DNA of 64,000 nucleotides from Pogonophryne albipinna (Eukaryota > Chordata > Actinopteri > Perciformes > Artedidraconidae): the NCBI GenBank assembly GCA_028583405.1, contig CM053260.1:26790425-26854424 (forward strand). Direction: 5' to 3'. Of this stretch, positions 1 through 9,840 are shown piece after piece (within the stretch, counting starts at the first letter, position 1; every line of letters begins with the position of its first letter). The position numbers and the translations under genes are program-made. A model generated the notes under the pieces. That model did no database searches and was not told the origin of the DNA. It worked only from the letters and a program-made list of their open reading frames with translations.

Positions 1-1161
1 GACGGTTTTATCCAAAGCGACTTACAATAAGTGCGTTCGACCAACAAAATACAAACTTGAAGAAAACAGAATCATATAAGTACATCAGGTTTCATAGAGC
101 AAAAACATTTCAAGTGCTACTCAACTGGCTTTAGATAAGCCAGTCCTTTATTAGTGCAGCGAGCTGTTTGGCTGATGCAGAGTGGAGTGCACGTGCTGGG
201 ATGTACAGTTTAACCAAGTCCTGGATGTAGGAAGGGCCAGATCCATTCGCAGCATGGTACGCAAGTACCATTGTCTTGAAGTGGATTCTAGCAGTTACCG
301 GTAGCCAGTGAAGGGAGCGGAGGAGCGGCGTGGTGTGGGAGAATTTAGGAAGGTTGAAGACCAGACGAGCCGCTGCATTCTGGATGAGCTGCAGAGGTCG
401 GATGGCACATGCAGGTAGACCAGCCAGGAGGGAGTTGCAGTAGTCTAGGTGTGAGATGATGAGAGCTTGGACCAGAACCTGCGTCGCTTTCTGGGTCAGC
501 TGGGGACGTATCCTCCTGATGTTGTAAAGCGTGTATCTGCAGCAGCGGGTTGTAGCAGCTATGTTTGCAGTGAAGGACAGGTTGTTATCTAGGGTCACAC
601 CCAGATTCCTTGCAGTCTGAGTCGGGGAAACAATAGAGGCGCCGATGTTGATTGTCAGGTCAAGAGTGGGAAAATCTTTTCCCGGAAGGAAAAGCAGTTC
701 AGTCTTGTCAAGGTTGAGCTTGAGGTGATGAGCAGACATCCACTGAGAGATGTCAGCTAGACAAGCAGAGATGCGTGCGACGACCTGGGTCTCTGAGCGG
801 GGAAAGGACAGGATTAATTGGGTGTCGTCAGCGTAGCAGTCGTATGAAAAACCATGCGGGCTAATGACTGATCCAAGCGAGTTTGTGTACAAGGAGAAGA
901 GGAGGGGACCAAGAACAGAGCCCTGAGGGACCCCTGTAGTTAATTGACAAGGGTCGGACTCGGACCCTCTCCAAGTAACCCTGTAGGTGCGGTCTTTGAG
1001 GTATGAGGTGATGAGGGAAAGCCTGAAACTCCAAGTTCTTGGAGAGTGCGAAGGAGGATCTGATGATTCACCGTGTGGAATGCAGCAGACAGGTCCAAAA
1101 GGATGATGACAGAGGAGAGGGAGGCTGCTTTAGCCGTGTGCAGTTCCTCAGTGACAGCAAG
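1..1161 (-). mobile_element. L2-type LINE fragment, 3' part, in intron 1 of copy 1
   Basis: The minus strand carries the C-terminal half of an L2-clade ORF2 and the start of its 3' UTR. The 3' end lies just outside the window; in copy 3 the same insertion ends in TTACAT repeats. It is 5' truncated at about 1161, next to GTGATGACTAGC. About 200 bp of 3' coding/UTR sequence are missing compared with the L2 at 13587-15003. The same insertion with the same internal deletion is at 48098-49290, while the left arm has an empty site near 28062-28075. Confidence 0.9.
131..892 (-). pseudogene. L2-type LINE reverse transcriptase, C-terminal fragment
   Basis: An open frame of 253 codons begins in the RT palm just after the PQGSVLGP motif, which is encoded at about 900-935 in a different frame. 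It carries YADDTQ, the RT active-site motif, then KLNLDKTELLFLPG (thumb side), LGVTLDNNLS, SHLDYCNSLLAGLP and LHWLPV, all hallmarks of fish L2/Maui-like LINEs. It lacks the endonuclease and the N-terminal palm, and the last C-terminal residues are replaced through the internal deletion. It is a dead 5'-truncated copy in the intron of an SRCR gene. The family call is confident; the subfamily is not resolved. Confidence 0.88.
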
Positions 1162-1673
1162 GTGATGACTAGCATGATAGAGGCAGTGGTGATTAATAGC
1201 TGTACAGTACTTATTTGTATAAAGTGATTACCTTGGGTGTTTCATTTTACAACCCAAATGTTATTCCTTTCAGCCTCTATCTACTTGTATTTCATCCTTT
1301 CTTTATAACTAATGCTGTTGATGTATTGTGATTTTAAAAAGGTCTATCATCTGGCCGGGGACAACAGCTGGAAATTAGCAATGTTGGTTAAAGCTGCTGT
1401 TTTTGCGACAGTTGATCAATGGGGAATGTCCATGACACTATAAACAAATAAACTAAACTAAACTTTGAGGGTTAAAGGTGACTTTTTATGTCATAATCAC
1501 AGCCACCGCAAAGACGGAAAGTAATATATATTTATGAGTGATAGCAAGATTTGGTTACTGAGTGAATTTATAATTTGCATAAATGTCCATGATTGAGGAA
1601 GCCAAGTAGGTTTGATGCACTTTGTTCAAATATCTCTTTTGTCCTTTTCAGAAAGTGTTGGTCTTATCTTCAG

Positions 1674-1747
1674 GTTGTGGCCCATGATGAGGATGAGGTC
1701 CGATATGATGCTGCTCCTGCTAATGCAGACATTTTTAGGATGGAAAG
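1674..1747 (+). CDS. Exon 2 of the SRCR-locus gene, copy 1 (74 nt)
   Basis: A short coding exon lies between an AG acceptor (TCTTCAG) and a GT donor (AG|GTAAAG). It reads VVAHDEDEVRYDAAP and continues to an Arg/Lys-rich end, leaving phase 2. The acidic composition and splice sites are conserved in all three copies (27441-27514 and 49799-49872). It joins in phase 0 with exon 1 of copy 2. I do not recognise the protein. An acidic, probably cytosolic or juxtamembrane, segment is a reasonable reading but is inference. That it belongs to the same gene as the SRCR exons downstream rests only on order and strand. Confidence 0.5.
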
Positions 1748-2599
1748 GTAAAGTATTTTTAATATCTTTCCTTTACGGATCAATTGCTTTACAGTCAAAA
1801 GGATCATCTGACAATTACCCAGTCCTCTCCTTTCTCCTAAAGGTTCATGGAACATTTCTAGAGTCTTTTAGCTCCTTGTTTTGGCATTATAGAACAAATT
1901 CCAAGTGGAAAAACACACGAGTTATAGGTGCATTTATTAAAGCAGTTTATCCAAAAACCAAAGCCATTTTGCTTCAAGCTTTTGGTCTTTATTCAGAATA
2001 ACCATGCATTTTGTAAAACTTGTAAAAACTACACAAAACTAAGGCAATAAACCAAAAAACAAAGCTCATTGGCTCAGCAGAGGATGACAAATTAATATCA
2101 ACAATCAATAAGTTGAGTTTCTTCTCTTTTGTCTAATTGTTGTCAAATGTTTACTATCCTTTTAGTTGTAGTTGGTTCCACCGCCTCTTGAAAAAAATAA
2201 ATCTCTGATAGCTTTTTAGTTTTTCCAGCTAGTAACTAAGAACGAACCTGTACATAATGGTGGTGCTAACAGACATTTATTCTTGCCAATATTGCTTTAT
2301 ACTCATACTCAAAAACACAATGATGTCTGTTCTTTTTAAATCTCATCGGTGTGAATGACCAACAGATTAAAAAAATGCCCATTCTGTTTGCAATTTAGGA
2401 CTTCCTAACTACATATTCATTTATTTGACAATAATAATAAGTTATTCTCTAGTCAACGAGGCAGCTGACCAATTCCAGTCTGGATTTCCTTCAAGGCACC
2501 ACAGTGCAACCTAATAGATGAAATTGAGCAATTGGGCTTTTGCTAAGTAATTCCAACCTAAGTAGTATGATGCGAATTTATAATAATTCAATAGGTTTC

Positions 2600-2890
2600 C
2601 TAACTACAAAATGTTCTCAGACCGAAGGGTGTCGCCTTGACCTTTGTCAGGCATTTATCATATGGAGGGTAGGGTTGTAATTAACATTCTATACTATATT
2701 TTAAATATATTATTAACATTTTAAATTGTATACCCCGTTTATCTAGGCCCTTTTTGTTTGGTTTTATGTATATATGTCACACTGTGGGACTGCGGGAAAC
2801 GGTATCTCGAGATTTCTGGATGTATAACACATGTAGTAATTTTGACAAAAAAGCTGACTTTGACTTTTGACTTTGATACTCCACCCCACC
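2600..2890 (+). repeat. Non-LTR retroposon 3' end with TTTGACTT tail
   Basis: The segment ends ACATGTAGTAATTTTGAC followed by AAAGCTGACTTTGACTTTTGACTTTG, a 3' end of the kind seen in fish LINEs/SINEs with a short tandem tail. It is present in all three copies (26325-26620 on -, 50735-51020 on +). Copy 3 keeps the canonical AATAAAGCT. No open frame is visible. Confidence 0.45.
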
Positions 2891-3066
2891 TTTCTTAAGA
2901 CTGTAATGTAAGTTACCTAGCTGAATGAGTCCTCTTCCTGTGTCTCTTGCCTATATAAAGTCATTGCTTTCCTGTGTAACTTGGTCAGATCTTTGTATCA
3001 CATCAGTGGTGCAGGTTATCTGTCCTTCCAGCTGGAAATAGATTGATTCTGTTAAATGCTATAACT

Positions 3067-5648
3067 CAGGGGTGTCCAAACTACGGCCCGTGGGCCATTT
3101 TGAATCGGCCCTCAGCAAATTAAAAAAGTATAATGGAATGCGGCCCACAAATTAAACTTGAGCTGGTTTTGTATTGTACTTCTTAAATATATCTGTACAC
3201 ATATGTTAGTGTTCATGTGTTAATAAGCCCACTTTCAGTCAATTCAAGTTGAAAACATGTTCTAACAAATCTAAGTTGACAAGAAAAAAAAGTAATAACT
3301 TATTTATATAACAACCTTGAAATATACTCTTCCTATTTCCTCCCATGATGAGCAATCTAAGGCTTCTGTTTTAAAGAATGAGCTGCTAACAAAATAGCTG
3401 AAACCCTATGGAAAGCTGTCATGTAGGCTGGTGTATCAAGCATCATTTACAGATGTAGCGCTTCATTTCAGACAGTTTGAAACGCGAGGGCCGTGATTGG
3501 TACGTGATCTGCCCTCGCTCAAGGGAAAACCTCCAGCTTGACTTGAGACCTCCCCCGTGATAAATAAATGTAATTATTATGAAGCCAGCTGCAATGGATC
3601 ATTGATCCACCAGGGGGTGCAGTGGGGTTCCACACTGGAGCTCATGTGAAATAAAGTCAGATACAGTACGCTGGATGTACAGCGGAACTTTGTTAAGATC
3701 CATATGTCACGGATATCATACTCTGTGCTAAATAAGAGACATGTAATCATTTACAAAACATCACCATGTTGTTATTTAACAAAATAATGTTGTTTAGTCG
3801 AAAAAAACGAACGGGAGGAAATGTAGCCCGGCTCTCGATTTTTAATCCTAATTTAATCATCATCTTCACCACGATCATTTATGTTTATGTTCGCCGAATT
3901 GAAATGAAATCACTGACACATATGAATATACTGTATTCAACTTCATTAAAACGTTATTAACGTGCCTAAACTCAGTAATTCACTAAAAATATGTATATTT
4001 TAATGGGGCCTCGTCGGCAGATCAGGATCCCGACGCGTAGCGGAGAGATCTTGATCAGCATGAAGGGTGTTATTTTCCCCATAAGGAACAAGTCGCTGCA
4101 AATTATCCCGCTTATTACATGGCCACATTCTCAACAAAGTAACGACATGACTCCCAATATTAATTGAAATGCTTTTATGGATTTAGAAAATGTTTTAAAT
4201 TGACATGCATCCGCTAAGAAAAATAGTCCGTTGTTACCGTTTTTTAAACAGTCTGAATGAAACGGCAGCTCTCAGCTGTGTATTTACACAACTAATGGCC
4301 CATCAACCACAGCTCTCTCCCCCCCTCTCCCCCTGATCTTTCTTCTCCAGCAGCTAAATTAACTGTAGGTTACTCTGAGTGACAAGCTTACAGTTAGAAC
4401 ACTGTCATTGCAAGTGACCCTCAGTTAGTTGACTTTTATGTTCAACTGCTAAATTCGTTACTGATAAAAAAGGGCTTCTACTGTACCTAGCCTAATTACC
4501 TTAACACTAGAACCGCCAGAGGTTTTTGTATAGGCCTACCTAACACCGTCAAATCCCGCTATTAGAATGCAATTTTTAACAACATAGGGTGCTACATAAC
4601 ACACTTTCAGGAAAAGTCACGGACTGGGAGACTTTAATATTTTATTGAAAAAAAGTTACATTGCACACACACAACACACATCACACACAAAGACCCGATT
4701 GGCGGTTCTAGTGTTAAATAAACTCACTAATTAATTAAACCAGTTCAATGCGCATTTTTCTTATTCTTATCATTCTTTATGAGCGCAGAAATAGTCTTAA
4801 AATCAGACCTGTTTTTTAAATGAAATCTGATGGCAGGCAGTTAGCTCTGATCACCTATGATAAATGCGCCACACCTAATCGCTGGCCATTCAGCCACAGA
4901 GCTCCCTCTATACAAATCAAACTGTAGACGGTGTGAAAGCACCTATTGTTTTAAATAATGGTCGGAATGTGACCTGTGAGCCTTCTGAATTACCGTGGGA
5001 CAGCACATTCTAAACTAAAATGTTCAATAAATAAAGTAACATCTTATCTTATCTTAATAATATCTTCATATTAATAATAATAATAAATCATACAGTATGT
5101 GTCCGAAAGGGAGCAGGAGGAAGCAAACACAAAAATATACAAAAAATATACGGCATATTAAAGCAAACGATTGTAAAGGTAAAAGTATGAGCATAACAAA
5201 TAAAGAAGTGTAATGTAAACATTTACATTATTATTATGATTATTTAATATATAAAGACTATATATTATTGAATTACAAGATTAGATATACTTTAGTTGAT
5301 CTAAAATATTGATGTGTTCAAATGCTCTTCAAAACACAACTTAAAGTCCATGAAACTTGTCTTTCTGTATTTGTGAATGAAGCGCCATCTCCTGGTTAAA
5401 ACCTGAAATTGAAAATCTGAACGCCCTCTTGGAAAATAGTGGGAGGGCTTAACATTCCTCGATACTGGTCTTAGGCAGGTCGTAGGCAGGAAGCTGTAAG
5501 CTGGAGTCTGAAATGAGGTGCTACATCTGTATATGCATTTGATGGATTTTTCTAACTTATAACTTCACTTATGAGGCTATAAACCTGACCTCTAGTGAGT
5601 GGCCAAGCCCTATTTTGGCCCTCTTTGAAAAAAGTTTGGACACCCCGG
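3067..5648 (+). mobile_element. hAT element, 2.6 kb, non-coding, copy 1
   Basis: The ends are CAGGGGTGTCCAAAC and its imperfect complement GTTTGGACACCCCGG. The 8-bp target duplication CTATAACT flanks both sides (3059-3066 and 5649-5656). Terminus and TSD length place it in the hAT superfamily (Charlie-like ends). No transposase frame is visible, so it is a non-autonomous or gutted copy. It lies in the intron before the SRCR exon. Copies are at 23289-25338 (left arm, with a 527-bp deletion) and 51207-53764. Confidence 0.85.
4505..4713 (+). mobile_element. TTAA-flanked MITE (piggyBac type)
   Basis: A 209-bp element has terminal inverted repeats CACTAGAACCGCC / GGCGGTTCTAGTG and is flanked on both sides by TTAA (4501-4504 and 4714-4717). 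TTAA duplications are typical of piggyBac. It is nested in the 3067-5648 hAT. It is intact in copy 3 (52621-52829) and truncated in the left arm by the 527-bp deletion. Confidence 0.75.
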
Positions 5649-5788
5649 CTATAACTCAATATTAAATAACACAACTTTGGTTTAAGCTTGTATGTTTGTT
5701 CTTTTTGTACCAGAAGGTGATTAAGTGTGGAATTTCCACCACATGTAGCAATGTGGGTTAACAGATATTTTGCTTCCACTTTAACCAG

Positions 5789-6130
5789 GAACTGCCGCGA
5801 CAAATCCACTTCCACCAAATCCTACAGTGAGGCTGGTCGGCTCCACCAACTCCTGCTCCGGCAGAGTGGAGATCTTTCTCAACGGCGTGTGGGGAACAGT
5901 GTGTGGCGACGAATGGGATCTGAACGATGCTCACGTGGTTTGTGGACAGCTGGATTGTGGCCGGGCTGTAGAAACAAAAGATGCGGCACATTTTGGACAG
6001 GGAACTGGACCCATTTTGTTAGATGATCTTGAGTGTTCAGGGAACGAGATATCACTTGAGGACTGTGGTCATTCGGGAATAGGATCCCACGACTGTAGTC
6101 ACGCAGAAGATGCTGGTGTCATTTGTGAAG
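5789..6130 (+). CDS. SRCR domain exon, group B, copy 1
   Basis: A 342-nt exon encodes one complete scavenger receptor cysteine-rich domain. It runs from acceptor TTTAACCAG to donor GAAG|GTAAAT, with phase 1 at both ends, as is usual for SRCR exons that can be duplicated without frame loss. A short Pro-rich lead (NPLPPNPT) precedes VRLVGSTNSCSGRVE. Motifs [45 protein letters not shown] and AGVIC follow. Eight cysteines are present, which is group B (CD163/DMBT1-like), not the six-cysteine group A of MARCO. SRCR domains are extracellular ligand-binding modules. No stop or frameshift is seen, so the exon itself looks usable. Confidence 0.88.
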
Positions 6131-6454
6131 GTAAATGTGCATGCACACAGTCAACACATACAGATAGTAATGTTCATATAAAAGTATAGACGGCACTTTG
6201 AACCCCAGCACCAACCGACACACCATGGAGATTTGATATGGTTTTTAAAGGTCACCTATTATGCAACATCCACTTGTTCATGTCTTTCATACATAAACAT
6301 GTGTCCCCTCTGTGTAAAGAGACTCCTCCTAGAGCACCATAGTGTTCTTTTTAACCAAATCTCTCTCAGAGTGGCGTGGGGAGGGGCTCCTTATTTTCAT
6401 CTAAAGCAACAGACAGAGAATCAGCACTTTTAAAACAGGGCTGAAACAGAGGGG

Positions 6455-6893
6455 ATTATGGGATGCGGCCTACAAATTAAACTTGAGCTGGTCTTGTATT
6501 GTACTTCTTAAATATATCTGTACACATATGTTAGTGTTCATGTGTTAATAAGCCCACTTTCAGTCAATTCAAGTTGAAAACATGTTCTAACAAATCTAAG
6601 TTGACAAGAAAAAAAAGTAATAACTTATTTATATAACAACCTTGAAATATACCCTTCCTATTTCCTCCAATGATGAGCAATCTAAGGCTTCTGTTTGAAA
6701 GAATGAGCTGCTAACAGAATAAATGAAACCCTATGGAAAGGTGTCATGGAGGCTGTTGTATCAAGCATCATTTATATACATTTGATGGATTTTTCTAACT
6801 TATAACTTCACTTATGAGGCTATAAACCTGACCTCTAGTGAGTGGCCAAGCCCTATTTTGGCCCTCTTTGAAAAAAGTTTGGACACCCCTGCT
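6455..6893 (+). mobile_element. Internally deleted duplicate of the 3067-5648 hAT
   Basis: Sequence of 3140-3460 joined to sequence of about 5537-5648 follows the SRCR exon, and the flank CTATAACTCAATATTAAATAACACAACTTTGG is repeated after it as after the large copy. The left terminus is missing. The pattern suggests that intron plus exon units were duplicated in tandem, giving a hAT remnant ahead of each exon. Counterparts are at 22050-22470 (-) and 54580-55010 (+). Confidence 0.7.
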
Positions 6894-7190
6894 ATAACTC
6901 AATATTAAATAACACAACTTTGGTTTAAGCTTGTATGTTTGTTCTTTTTTTTAAAGAATCGAAAACACAGGTTTATGATCCTAACTTGTACAATACAAAC
7001 TGGGAATTATCATCCATCGCAATATGCAAATACAAAATGAAGGTATTACTTTTATTGTTTTTTCTTAACAAAGTAAAAGCGCCAAATCATTTAATGATCA
7101 AGTAAAGTTCTAGCGAAAAGATTCGGATTGCACAATTGCAACCTGAGCTGCCATATGGGTTGACAGAAATGTTTTCTTTGACTTCATCAG

Positions 7191-7462
7191 GATCTGCAAT
7201 AACAACTACACCTTCTCCACCTCCACCAACTACACCTTCTCCACCTCCACCAACTACACCTTCTCCACCTCCACCAACTACACCTTCTCCACCTCCACCA
7301 ACTACACCTTCTCCACCTCCACCAACTACACCTTCTCCACCTCCATCAAATGGCCCTGTGGGTTCATCTGGAGAGGGTGTGACTGTGCTGCATCCAGCCT
7401 CCTTGATTGCCTTGATGGCAGTAACTCAGGCCATCTGGGTCTTGTGCCCTGCAGTTATTTAA
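7191..7462 (+). CDS. Thr/Pro/Ser-rich exon with hydrophobic C-terminus, copy 1
   Basis: After acceptor CTTCATCAG the frame reads GSAITT, six units of TTPSPPPP (the last ending PPPS), NGPVGSSGEG, and then a hydrophobic stretch LIALMAVTQAIWVLCPAVI with a stop at 7460-7462. A mucin-like stalk followed by a small-residue site and a hydrophobic tail would fit a terminal exon with a GPI or membrane anchor. That reading is inference. The lead GSAIT and phase match the second SRCR exon of copy 3, so this may instead be an SRCR exon whose domain was replaced. Copies 2 and 3 (21553-21743, 55301-55491) have only about two repeat units. Confidence 0.45.
7207..7346 (+). repeat. 24-bp coding minisatellite, six units
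   Basis: The unit ACTACACCTTCTCCACCTCC plus ACCA is repeated head to tail and encodes TTPSPPPP. There are six units here and two plus a shortened one in each of the two other copies, so the array has expanded or contracted after duplication. Confidence 0.9.
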
Positions 7463-7646
7463 AGCCTCTGCTCCTCTCTGTCTTCCCTCTGCTTCTCCCT
7501 GCAGGCACCCCGGTTTTGTTGAGCATGCTATGAGTTTCTTCAATTGCTTCACTTTGTGCACTTCAACACTCTCACACTCATACATGTCCATACAATCCTC
7601 ACCCTGCATTTACACTACTGATACCACTGACATCCATACCCAGGGG

Positions 7647-9360
7647 TTCAGGATAGGTTAGGCCTCACAGAGATAGCTGGTTGGGGATAGGGATAAGGAC
7701 TGGTTCAGGTCAAGTAGAGGGAACCGTTTTAGACACTGTAGAAGTAATTCAAATTAATTTCCTCATTTATAATGGTATGTGGTTGACAGTTTAATGTGTA
7801 GAGGATCAGCTGTGTCAAAAATGACCTGTTTTCTTTAAAAAAGTACATGTTTTTGGAAAATGGAAATGCATTTAGAATGTATCAGTTCGAAGAATACACA
7901 CAGTGCTCTGGATGGAAACTGTAATTTCTTCACAAAAACCTCCTCAGGTATATATTCTACTAGGGAGCAGTATGGGCATCAAACATCAAACCCAGCAGTG
8001 TCATATCAAAGCATGCAATACACCTTTCAGTCCACAAGGGGGCAGGCCTTCTCAGTTCCTTCCTTTTAGATAAGATAAGATGTACTTTATTGATCCCAAA
8101 TTGGGACATTTTGTTATGCTTTAGTATAAGTAATATACGGTATATCCATGATGAGTTTATAGATGAATAGTTTTAATATTTATTAAAATACAAAAGTGAT
8201 TACAGCTCAGGGAAGGCTTCTCTCTGCATAATAAAGGTGAATAATTTGTTGTGTTTTCCAACAGCAGTCTGCAGGATTTTCTTTTTTTATTAACTTATTT
8301 ATTTACTCACTCTTACGTTCTTAATTTAATGAGGACAAACTCAGAGATAATTTAAGTTTTTCTTTCACACAGGACTATATGAAATATGTTTTTACCTGCA
8401 GTGTTTTTACAAGACTTTAAACCTGCACTCACATCTGAACACTTATGTAAATATATTTAACAGTACACATATGTATATGTCCATTTAAATCAACAGTTGC
8501 TATATCACTTGATCACTTTATTTTTTAATATTCTTTTAATTATTTGTATTTGTATTATATTTTATCTTTATTTTTTACCTTGTGTGAATCCTGTTTTTTT
8601 CACTCTGACTCTGTTTCTGCTAAAAACAGCTGCATTTCCACACAGGGATAAATAAAGTTCAATCTTAACTTGTCTTATCTATTATGTGGACTACTTATTG
8701 ACTGAACAACCAGATTTCTAGTTTTCGTGAAAACATCCGACATCGGGATAAAATATGTTGAGAAAAAACAGAAAAAAAACAATACAGGTAAGACATGACA
8801 ATCTTGTTGTTGATTAGCTCACACAGAACCATCTTTAATAATAGCCTACACAATGCAGTGACAGGTAGGACATCAGAGGGTGTGTCGTAGATGAGTTACC
8901 TTAACACTCAGGTCATTAGAATACATTTATTATATCACATACACACTGGTGATCGAAGTAAAGCAATTATATTGTTGTAAAACTGCAAAAGTCTTAAAAT
9001 GATTTGGCAGGAAACACACATTACGAGCAGAAAGACAGATGGCTAGTCATGGTACAAAGATTATCCTCTGTGAACAAATGAATACATCAAGATCAGGGGT
9101 TACATCTAATGATTATGTAATTAGTAATACTACTTCTATGTTTTATTAACTAAGATTTAAATCATACATCGGTGATAAATACATAATCAAATCGGCTCAC
9201 TCAATTAACATTTTACAATTATCACCTAAGGTCCAAAAGGAAAAGGAAAAAGGAAATGTAACTTCAGTTTATATCTTCCACGTTACCAAACTATATTTTC
9301 CTCAAACGTGATTGGTCCAATGGTGACGGGATGGAGCTGATCTTGGTTTTCAACGGAGCG
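7647..9360. other. Single-copy spacer between copy 1 and the left arm
   Basis: No supportable gene. AT-rich sequence with a retroposon-type end at 8070-8120 (GATAAGATGTACTTTATTGATCCC, read as a tail on -) and a similar one on + near 8645-8680 (AATAAAGTTCAATCTTAACTTGTC). The short frame at 7860-8069 has no recognisable domain. Confidence 0.6.
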
Positions 9361-9420
9361 ATATGTCCTTCTTCTACAGTGCTGTGATATAAGAGGGATA
9401 TAATGATTAGACACATATAC

Positions 9421-9440
9421 AGTATATATATATATATAAA
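9421..9440. repeat. (TA)n microsatellite
   Basis: Run of alternating TA close to the outer end of the left arm. The matching site in the right arm near 63117-63130 is shorter. Confidence 0.8.
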
Positions 9441-9840
9441 TAAAGGTCTCCAATTATACTGTTTTTCATCAATATATTATAGTTCTCGGTTATATACAAA
9501 ACTTGTCTCTGAAGTGTTTGGCTCCAAACACCAAACAGATCATTGCAGCATTACCCATAATCCCCTCTGTTTCAGCCCTGTTTCCAAAGTGCTGATTCTC
9601 TGTCTGTTACTTTGGATGAAAATAAGAAGCCACTCCCCACGCCCCTCTGTGAGAGTTTTGGTTAGAAAGAACACAATGGTGCTCTAGGAGGAGATTCAGT
9701 TCATAAGGTGGGGGGGTTACCTAAAAAATCGTTATGACATCATAAAGTGGCCCAAATCTGATCAGCTCATTTTCAGACAGGTTTTTATCTAAATCGATCA
9801 GGACAAAAAGAGATGGGGTCTATTTTCCTGAAGATTTCAG

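Larger units (their letters stand above)
1..7646 (+). repeat. Direct duplicate of 48125-55675 (SRCR locus copy 1)
   Basis: Base 1 corresponds to 48125, and the match continues through the L2, exon 2, the hAT with its nested TTAA element, the SRCR exon, the partial second hAT and the Thr/Pro exon. It stops at CCATACCCAGGGG (7634-7646). In copies 2 and 3 the same site holds the terminus of a 2.9-kb hAT that starts CAGGGG, so copy 1 agrees for the TSD and only the first six bases of that element. The left limit of the duplication is outside the window. Confidence 0.88.

Noticed and set aside
1612..2001. 129-codon frame (and its copies at 27268-27594 and 49719-50126) as a membrane protein gene
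   Set aside because: It reads through the splice acceptor and donor of the 74-nt exon and into intron in a different frame. The conserved unit is the exon, and the hydrophobic look comes from T-rich intron sequence.
5758..5991. Minus- and alternative-frame ORFs over the SRCR exon
   Set aside because: They are shadows of the SRCR coding sequence and lack its conserved cysteine pattern.
7364..7609. Minus-strand frame of 81 codons opposite the Thr/Pro exon
   Set aside because: Present in all copies and fairly protein-like, but there is no known domain and it overlaps the spliced plus-strand frame; not enough to choose it as a gene.
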